Part shown: positions 1 to 5,458 of the stretch, in pieces
Position numbering within the stretch: the stretch's first letter is position 1
Layout: each line of letters starts with the position of its first letter
Assembly (NCBI GenBank): GCA_947165105.1
Contig: CAMUZC010000105.1
Span: 1-5,458, forward strand
Direction of reading: 5' to 3'
DNA: 5,458 nucleotides
Source of the DNA: an uncultured Lachnospiraceae bacterium
GTDB taxonomy: Bacteria > Bacillota_A > Clostridia > TANB77 > CAG-508
Program-made: the position numbers and the translations under genes
Notes under the pieces: generated by a model
Told to the model about the DNA's origin: nothing
What the model saw: only the letters and a program-made list of their open reading frames with translations
The model's database searches: none

Positions 1-22
1 TGGGGATTGGGCCCAATCCCCA
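1..22. repeat. Perfect 22-bp telomeric palindrome (head-to-head telomere junction)
   Basis: The first 11 bases (TGGGGATTGGG) are the exact reverse complement of the next 11 (CCCAATCCCCA), so G-strand telomere sequence meets C-strand telomere sequence at 11/12. A natural left chromosome end should start in C-strand sequence only. The likeliest explanations are a fold-back or inverted chimera made during whole-genome amplification or library preparation, or an assembly joining two ends. A genuine telomere-telomere fusion is possible but less likely. The palindrome starts at the first base of the window and may extend beyond it. Confidence 0.85.
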
Positions 23-65
23 ATCCCAATCCCCAATCCCCAATCCCCAATCCCCCATCCCCAAT
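12..65. repeat. Telomeric repeat tract, (CCCCAAT)n, left chromosome end
   Basis: Eight consecutive units can be parsed. Six fit C4A2T, although the first of these has only three C's visible at the palindrome junction. One unit has three C's (25-30) and one reads CCCCCAT (52-58). The C-rich strand runs 5'->3' into the window, which is the polarity of a left chromosome end. The unit is related to the ciliate C4A2 (Tetrahymena) and C4A4 (hypotrich) families but carries an extra T, so the G-strand is ATTGGGG. The tract changes abruptly at 66 into unique A/T-rich sequence, as at a telomere-addition site. The two off-consensus units could be telomerase infidelity or sequencing errors in C-runs. I recall, without being able to check, that rumen ciliate chromosomes have a repeat of this type. 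Confidence 0.87.
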
Positions 66-261
66 TTAAGACTTAATATTCTAATAATAAATTAATTAAA
101 TAATAAATAAATAAATAAATAAAATTAATAAAATAAAAAAAATATTTAATTAAATACTTAAATTAATTTATGTTTAATCTTAAATTAAGTATTAAATAAA
201 TTTAAATTATTTCATTATTAAATACTCAAAATATTAAAAATTATTTATCGACCTTTAATAT
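66..261. other. A/T-rich subtelomere and 3' flank of the myosin gene; no gene seen
   Basis: This 196-bp spacer separates the telomere from the stop codon of the minus-strand gene, so it should hold the 3' UTR, the cleavage/polyadenylation site and any telomere-proximal spacer. Positions 82-156 contain no G or C at all (75 bp). No ORF, RNA gene or GC-rich terminator stem is visible. The only AATAAA on the gene's strand near here (261-266 read in reverse) overlaps the stop codon itself and is not a convincing poly(A) signal. Such a short 3' flank is typical of compact, gene-sized ciliate macronuclear chromosomes. Confidence 0.7.
104..123. repeat. Short (TAAA)5 microsatellite
   Basis: Five perfect tandem TAAA units lie inside the A/T-only subtelomeric spacer and are flanked by imperfect copies of the same unit. 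This is simple-sequence DNA with no specific function suggested. Confidence 0.8.
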
Positions 262-3200
262 TTATTTTTTAGTATTTTTCTTTTTAACAGTAGGTGCTTT
301 TACATCTTTATTAATATGCTTTTCAGCAATATAGTTATCCAAATCTTGTCCTCTTGGAGGATATAAATCTTTATAAGTCCATTTGTTTGTCAAGCTATTT
401 AAAATTTTGGTCAATTTATTTGGATTATTTAATTTATGTCTCAATGGACCTATTTCTGCAACAGTAGCATACAAAATTGACATTGTCTTGGACCAAGTAT
501 GATTAATTTTCACAATAACATGATTGTCATAAGTAAATAATTCTGGTATTTTTATGTTATATAAAAATTCAATAGGTTCTAATTGTTGTTGAATATCTCC
601 ACATGTTCCACACCAATACAATTGTCTAGTTTCAGTCAAAAATACAGTAGATCTAAAACCGCAACTGACTTGTAAGAAATTGAAATTGACTTTACTATAT
701 TTAATGTCATTCAAATTTGGAGTATACATATGTTTCAAATTACCAGTACCTAATTGACCATTTACATTGCATCCCCAACTATAAATCTTATTACTGCATT
801 TACAAGCTGAATGTTTAAATCCACATGAAATTTGATCTACTGTCTTTCTTTTATCTAAAAAGAATTTAACAACGGTAGGATATGTTCTTGGTTCAGTATC
901 TCCATGTCCTAATTGACCAAATTGATTGCTACCGAAAGAATATAAATGTCCACTTGTTGATAATAAAAGACAAAAATCTTTACCACATTCAATTTGGCAA
1001 AATTTAACATCAGGTAAAGGAACTTCAATAGGAGTTCTATATAAACCATCGTTTCCTGAAGCTCCAGCAACAAAGCATGATAAAATAATTAAGTTTCCAG
1101 ATTCATTCAACAATAAGGCATTTTTTCCTGAGAATTTCATTGCTGTAATATCTGCTTTTATATTTACAGCAGGATTTTCTTGTTGAGTTTTAATAATATT
1201 TTGGAAAGACATTGGAGAATAAATATTTTTACTTTTGAGGACACCCAATTGATAATAATTATTTGAACCAAAGACATATAATTTATTTTCTTTTGTTAAT
1301 ACCATTGTATTATCTTGACCGCATGCTATTTTTCTTACATTGAAATTATCTATAATAATTGGACTATCCAAATAATAAAATTCAATAAATGAATCTTCAG
1401 TAAATTCTTGTTCTTCATAAGGATCTTCTTCATCTTCAAATATTTCTTTTTCATTTCTAATGTTTTCTATTTCATTATCAAAATCTATATCTCCTATTCC
1501 TCCGTCATAATTTGTATTATTAATATTTCCTCTAAGTCTATTTCCATTTCTACCAGATTTGAAATTTTCAAATAAGAAATTTTTATCTTTATTTATGTTA
1601 AAAGCACATTGACCGTTTCCATCCCATCCCCATGTAAATGTTTTTCCTAAACAATTTACTAAAGTTGTATGGAATTCTCCTACTTCTATTAATTGAATTG
1701 GAGTATTTTGCTTAATATTATGACCAGTAACATCTTGATAAGTTTCACTCCAAGGTACAGCCATATAAATATCATCAATATTAATAATAGCATCTAAATC
1801 TAAAATATGTGCAAAGAAGTGTAATTTTGGTTCATCATAAGGTGAGTGATTTAAATATTGTACTTGTACAATTTTAGTAGGATTTAAAGTTTGTAATTTT
1901 TTATCGTAGAATTTTTGCAATTTTTTCATTTTTTGTAAAGTGGCTTGAGATCCTTTTTCGTTAGGATTTGCTTCTAATGTTCTTTCAGGGAATAAAGTGA
2001 CTGAATTTACGAAAGCAGATTCTTCATATCTAAGATCTTCTTCTTCAGTAAATTCTTGCAATCTTGCTTCAATAATTTTTCTTTTGAGATAAATTCTTTT
2101 ATAAGCTCTTTGAATAGTAATAACATGTCCTCTAATATTTACATACCAAGTATGGAATCTATGATATTTTATCAAACCAACAAATTTATCAACAGCTTTT
2201 TGCTTATTAAGTATTTTATCCATATAGAAATGCTTTCTGAAGTGTTTTTGTATTTTTTTACATTGTATTTCTTCTTTCAAAACTTTTCTTCTTTTTACAA
2301 TTCTATTATATAATTCTCCCATATGTACACGACTCAAATAAGCTCTTACATGCTTTTGTATTAAAATAGCAGCTGGAGTAACATCACTTCTGATATGTTT
2401 TTCAACTCCTTTTTCAATAATAGCCTTAACTAATGCACGATATTTAAGATATTTCTTATATTTGAAATTAGCCACATAATTTGAGATTGCATATTTTGCT
2501 TGAACTAATCTAATATATCCTTTATCTGAGTTAATCCTGAAATTAGTACAGTAGAAAAAGTTTTTTAAACTATTCAATTTTTTGGCGAATCTATCACTTT
2601 CTTTTTTAACTTCAAGCATTTTTGATTTCAATGTTAAAAGTCTGCAAATTTCTCTTATTTTATTCATTTTATTGATGTAAGAATATAATTTGTAATTTTG
2701 TTGTAAGGTGAAAATTGCTCCATAAAATAAGTGGAAAATTCTTGCAGATTCAAGTGCTCTAATTTTGTTTGCTAAAATAGTAACCAATTTTTGTTTTTTC
2801 TCTATTGCTTTTCTTCTAGCTTCATCGAATTTATCACTACATGATTGTCTCATCAAAATTAATGTTTTACCAAATAATATAATATTATCATCATGTTCTG
2901 GTACTAATTTTTTAGCAATTAAATGACACCAGTCATGTAATTGGGGAGTATTATCATGGACATCTTTATAGAAAGGCTTTCCTGGGAAATCTACAGCATC
3001 TTCAAATTTAAGATACCATTCTCTATAACTTTTAATAACTGGGAAACCTTCTTGTCTGACTCTGATAGTATCAAGTACTCCCATATATTTAATTTGTAAT
3101 AAAGAAAACCATGGAACGAAATAATTCTTTTTTTTAACTTCATTTGGTTTTAAGCAACGAATATAATGTCTTACACATTCTCCTAAAGCTTTAGCTAAGT

Positions 3201-5318
3201 TATCCATATCACTTCTAAATTTACCACCTAAGAATTTCTCTTTTTTATGTCTTTCTTCTCCAGAGTTATTTCCTATCATTGTTTGTAATAATTCATCTTT
3301 CATTGAATCTATAGTGTCTCTCATTCTTAGCTTAAATTCATCCAAATTTTTGGTACAAAATCCACCAATGGTATATTCGACATCTTTTGCTGTATGACAT
3401 ATGAAAAATTTATCTTTGTTTTTTAAACTGGATTTAATTGTTGGATTTGATTTTGATTGTTGCAATATTCTTGATAATAAATTCATATCTTTTTGACCTA
3501 CATTACATTCATTATCTAGTTGATAAAAGATTCCAGAAGGATATTTTCCCATACCTTCTAATATAATTGTATTATCTTTATATTCTATTTTATTATAATG
3601 TTCAGATAATCCTTCTCTGTTAAACATATTTTCAATTTCTTTAAATATATCTTCTACGTATAAGTTTTGTAACTTTTCGTTGGCGTAATTAATACAAAAT
3701 TGTTCGAATGAATTTTCTTTGAAGCATTCAAAACCGAAAATATCTAATAAACCAATGTGTCTAATATCATCATCATCTGTTACTTTTTTTCTAATATTTT
3801 CATCGAATAAAGTCAAATTCATTCTTTTGACTAAAAATCCGAATAATCTATTATAAACTTCTTTTGAAAATGTATCTCTAAAAGCGACACATCCTGCTTT
3901 ATTCATAGGAGATTTGATAGTTTCTCCTTTAATGATACGAACGTTGAACAAAAATGTTTCTTGGAATATATTATAATCAAAATTCATCATTTCACTTATG
4001 AATTTTTGAAGAGGAACACTGCTTGCTGATATAGTGCATTTATCTCCTGATTTATCCTCATCGAATTCTATGTTACCTATATGTAATATGGCAATAACAG
4101 TTTTTATGACATAGTTAATTTCATTGTCGCTGAAACCTGTTCCTACCATACCTTCAATACATTCATAAAAGTTAAAAACATCATCAATTGTAGGTACAGT
4201 ATATACATCATTTCTCAAGTAATGAAAATCTTCATATTTAATTTGTTTAATCTCTTTCCAATTAAAATATTTTTTCATAGCATCTTCCGTTAAATTTTTT
4301 TCTATATATGTTCTTGCTGCATCAGATAATTTCATTCCTCTTTTTTGGCAATAGTCATAGATTTTTGAGTAATTAAAATTCTCTTTTATCAATTCATTTA
4401 ATCCAACTAAGACTTGATAAAATATGTGATAACTTCTTTCTCCTGGTGCCAAGCTAACAACACGACTTTTTTCCAACAAATAAGTTTCCATATAGGCTCC
4501 GACTATAGTCTTTGTAGTAATTTTTATGAAAATTTTGATATATTTACCGAATCTTGAACTATTATCATTTCTTACAGTTTTAGCGTTACCGAAGGCTTCT
4601 AAGACGGGGTTACAGGCTAAAATTTTATCTTCTAAGGATTGCTCTCTTTGACCATCTTCACCTTTTTTTCCGAAATAATAAGCAATGAATTTCATACAAA
4701 GTTTAGCACATTCAGTTTTTCCTGCACCAGACTCTCCTGAAATGACCAATGCTTGGTTTTTTCTTTGGTTTAGTAAGTCGAAAACACTATGCATTGTTGT
4801 GTCAAAGCAATGTGGTTGTCCTCTTTCATAAATTTCTACTGAATTAGCTTTACAGAAGTCAATTATTTCTTGCATTTTGTCCTCTGTATATAAGCCTGGG
4901 ATAATTTGATATGGATTAGTAATAATTAAGGTTTCTCCGACGTTGGTAAAAATTGAATCTTCATTATATCTATTTTGGATATTTGTTAATAAATCTTTTG
5001 TGTTAATTGGGGATACTTCAGCCATATCATTAACATTTATATCATCGTCTTGACAAATACGAGCAACTTGAGATATAGAAGGTTTATATTTTTTTCCTTC
5101 AATCTCTACTTCAAGTTGGACATCTTTTCTTATTTTATCATTAGCTATTACTTTTAAGACTTTTCCCTATAATAATAAAAAATGGAATATATAAATTATT
5201 GGCTTACTTTCTTAAATGGGTTTTCTTTTGGGTCTTTCACGGTCTCAAATTCCACTAAGCATTTTGTTCCAGGTGGAAAATTTTCTGCCTGTTTCTTCTT
5301 TTCTTCATAGGTCTTCAT
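262..5318 (-). CDS. Unconventional myosin heavy chain with C-terminal RCC1/ATS1 beta-propeller (two exons, 1,671 aa)
   Basis: This is an actin-activated ATPase motor with a propeller tail. Exon 1 is 5318-5208 (37 codons) and exon 2 is 5166-262 (1,634 codons plus TAA), joined in phase 0. The start is the first ATG after an in-frame TAA at 5333-5331 and has an A-rich leader (AAAAATG). Residue numbers are for the spliced protein. Order: SH3-like subdomain (~13-75); motor (~89-810) with NP purine loop (121-122), P-loop GESGAGKTE (181-189), switch I NDNSSRFGK (237-245), switch II DIFGFE (512-517) and SH1 helix (733-746); neck with IQ motifs (~811-1074); linker (~1075-1167); RCC1 propeller (~1168-1609); basic tail ending KKKNTKK. 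All catalytic motifs are intact, so it should be an active motor. There is no MyTH4, FERM or long coiled coil, so it is probably monomeric or dimerised by partners. ATS1/RCC1-like tails are known in some alveolate myosins; I cannot assign a class. Identity as a myosin is certain, and cargo is unknown. Confidence 0.95.
265..450 (-). other. C-terminal extension of the myosin after the propeller
   Basis: Residues ~1610-1671 follow the last propeller blade. They are rich in Asn, Lys and Leu, contain a PPRG turn and a predicted-helix-like segment (KLTKILNSLTNKWTYKDL), and end in a lysine-rich run (VKKKNTKK). I do not recognise a domain here. The lysine-rich end could contact membrane, actin or nucleic acid, or act as a nuclear-localisation-like signal; none of these can be chosen from the sequence. 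Confidence 0.5.
451..1776 (-). other. RCC1/ATS1-type beta-propeller tail
   Basis: Residues ~1168-1609 contain RCC1-type repeats with the hallmark small-Gly...Leu...Tyr/Trp-x-(W/F)G-x-N-x-x-x-QLG pattern. Repeat starts are 1199 (VGEFHTTL...TWGWDGNGQ), 1317 (IACGQDNTMVL...FGSNNYYQLG), ~1382 (degenerate, FSGKNALLL), 1429 (IECGKDFCLLL...FGSNQFGQLGHG), 1483 (ISCGFKHSACK...WGCNVNGQLGTG) and 1537 (VSCGFRSTVFL...WCGTCGD). A possible seventh degenerate blade starts at ~1591 (INHTWSKTMSIL). Spacing of the regular blades is 48-54 residues, the family norm. RCC1 folds are seven-bladed propellers; the founding member is the Ran exchange factor, but most relatives are binding scaffolds. Whether this one has exchange activity cannot be told from sequence alone. 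Confidence 0.88.
2056..2847 (-). other. Long basic neck / lever arm with IQ motifs
   Basis: Residues ~811-1074 are rich in Lys/Arg and look mainly helical. Two good calmodulin/light-chain IQ motifs are visible, IQKHVRAYLSR (973-983) and IQRAYKRIYLK (1055-1065). A weaker one, IQKHFRKHFYM (1009-1019), lacks the final basic residue. A further IQ-like segment, LIKYHRFHTWY (~1035-1045), sits about 23 residues from its neighbours, the usual IQ spacing. The ~160 residues between converter and first clear IQ also contain IQ-like stretches (LQQNYKLYSYI, VQAKYAISNYV) too degenerate to call. The lever arm may therefore bind two to four, or more, light chains. Confidence 0.75.
2848..5013 (-). other. Myosin motor (head) domain
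   Basis: Residues ~89-810 of the spliced protein hold every landmark of a working head: P-loop GESGAGKTE (181-189), switch I NDNSSRFGK (237-245), the transducer ETYLLEKSRVV (264-274) followed by a PGERSYHIFYQ stretch, switch II DIFGFE (512-517), relay FEQFCINYANEKLQ (524-537), CLKPNE (708-713), SH1 region GVLDTIRVRQEGFP (733-746), and FGKTLILMR (802-810) at the end of the converter. The cardiomyopathy-loop 'TEDS' residue, 16 positions before the DALAK-like DTFSK, is Glu452, so activity should not need heavy-chain phosphorylation at that site. Loop 2 is short, with a lysine cluster (HKKEK). No class-VI-type reverse-gear insert is evident by eye before the neck. Confidence 0.95.
5053..5282 (-). 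other. Myosin N-terminal SH3-like subdomain (split by the intron)
   Basis: Protein residues ~13-75 begin with FPPGTKCLVEFETVKDP and continue after the intron with GKVLKVIANDKIRKDVQLEV, then end near KPSISQVARICQ. The pattern of a hydrophobic/GT start, a 'GKVL' strand, a charged 'LEVEIEGKKY' strand and a closing segment just before the motor matches the small SH3-like barrel that precedes many myosin heads (for example the '.VWVPD..xGWVxGxV' type). It links exon 1 to the motor and is strong evidence that the gene model starts at 5318, not at the internal ATG at 5025. Assignment is by pattern only. Confidence 0.75.
5167..5207 (-). other. 41-nt spliceosomal intron
   Basis: On the minus strand the sequence reads AAGAAA|GTAAGCC ... 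TTATTATTATAG|GGAAAA, a canonical GTAAG donor and TAG acceptor with a T-rich stretch before the acceptor. Reading through gives an in-frame TAA two codons into the intron (AAG AAA GTA AGC CAA TAA). Removing 41 nt restores phase 0 and joins the two halves of the SH3-like subdomain. The size is typical of ciliates generally and much longer than the 15-16-nt introns of Stentor. It is the only intron I can support in the gene. Confidence 0.88.
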
Positions 5319-5458
5319 TTTTATATAAGATTATATATTTATATTTTTATAAATGTTTTTATTCTTTTTTAGTTATTATTTTAATAAAAAAAAATAATTA
5401 TTTTTTTTAATTATTAATTATTTTTTAATAATTAATTTGCAATATATAAAACAAGATA
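5319..5458. promoter_or_regulatory. A/T-rich 5' flank of the myosin gene with palindromes (promoter presumed)
   Basis: This 140-bp stretch lies upstream of the start codon and should contain the transcription start and core promoter. It holds a 66-bp tract with no G or C (5373-5438). Inside that tract are a 22-bp perfect palindrome (5387-5408: eight A's, TAATTA, eight T's) and an 11-bp inverted repeat with a 7-nt loop (5407-5417 with 5425-5435). TATA-like strings occur on both strands, including TATATAAAA at 5443-5451 on the plus strand, but in DNA of this composition none can be singled out. No right-hand telomere is present, so this is not the natural chromosome end. Confidence 0.5.

Noticed and set aside
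1..65. C-rich tandem repeat as a minisatellite or CRISPR-like array
   Set aside because: The 7-base unit, terminal position, strand polarity and abrupt change to unique sequence fit a telomere much better; there are no spacers.
153..193. 9-bp inverted repeat (AATACTTAA / TTAAGTATT) in the 3' flank, possible terminator hairpin
   Set aside because: The arms are short, nearly pure A/T and separated by 23 bases; such matches are expected by chance in this composition.
261..266. AATAAA on the minus strand as a poly(A) signal
   Set aside because: It overlaps the stop codon, and the hexamer arises easily in A/T-rich DNA; there is no evidence that ciliates of this type use it.
926..1186. 86-codon plus-strand open frame
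   Set aside because: It lies wholly antisense to the well-supported propeller-coding exon, has no domain pattern, and is expected by chance opposite an A/T-rich gene.
2056..2313. 85-codon plus-strand open frame rich in Ser, Phe and Asn
   Set aside because: It is antisense to the IQ neck; its Phe/Ser-rich composition simply mirrors the Lys/Arg/Glu-rich codons of the real gene.
5216..5410. 64-codon plus-strand open frame
   Set aside because: It is antisense to exon 1 and runs on into the A/T-only 5' flank, giving a Phe/Ile/Lys low-complexity end.
5443..5451. TATATAAAA on the plus strand as the TATA box of a divergent gene to the right
   Set aside because: Similar strings occur throughout the flank, and no downstream coding sequence is in the window to support it.

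Overview
The window looks like one end of a ciliate somatic (macronuclear) chromosome that carries a single large gene. The evidence for this is: (i) a tract of C4A2T units at the extreme left, in the orientation expected of a left chromosome end (C-rich strand reading inward); (ii) very short, purely A/T-rich flanks (about 196 bp between the stop codon and the telomere, about 140 bp upstream of the start codon before the window ends); (iii) one short 41-nt GT-AG intron. The reading frame runs about 1,630 codons in the last exon without TAA, TAG or TGA, reads Trp as TGG, and ends in TAA. The organism therefore appears to use the standard genetic code, unlike Tetrahymena, Paramecium or Oxytricha. 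Ciliate-style telomeres, the standard code and an extreme A/T bias together point towards a litostome-type ciliate, for example the rumen entodiniomorphs. That placement is inference.

Layout, left to right: 1-22 is a perfect head-to-head palindrome of telomere sequence. 12-65 is the telomeric repeat itself. 66-261 is an A/T-only-type subtelomere and 3' flank. 262-5318 (minus strand) is one two-exon gene. 5319-5458 is its A/T-rich 5' flank, with strong palindromes. No telomere is visible at the right edge, so the chromosome or contig continues there or was cut.

The gene encodes a 1,671-residue unconventional myosin whose tail is an RCC1/ATS1-type beta-propeller. Exon 1 and the first 47 codons of exon 2 supply the myosin N-terminal SH3-like subdomain, which is lost if only the longest uninterrupted ATG frame is used. 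Then come a full motor domain with intact P-loop, switch I, switch II, relay and converter, a long very basic neck with two good and several degenerate IQ motifs, a linker, the propeller (six recognisable blades, probably seven, with an acidic insert after the first), and a basic C-terminal tail. The inferred role is an actin-based motor with a light-chain-stiffened lever arm and a propeller that binds cargo or a small GTPase. ATS1/RCC1-like tails have been reported in alveolate myosins, so the fusion is rare rather than unprecedented. No other gene, RNA gene, mobile element or CRISPR array is supported.
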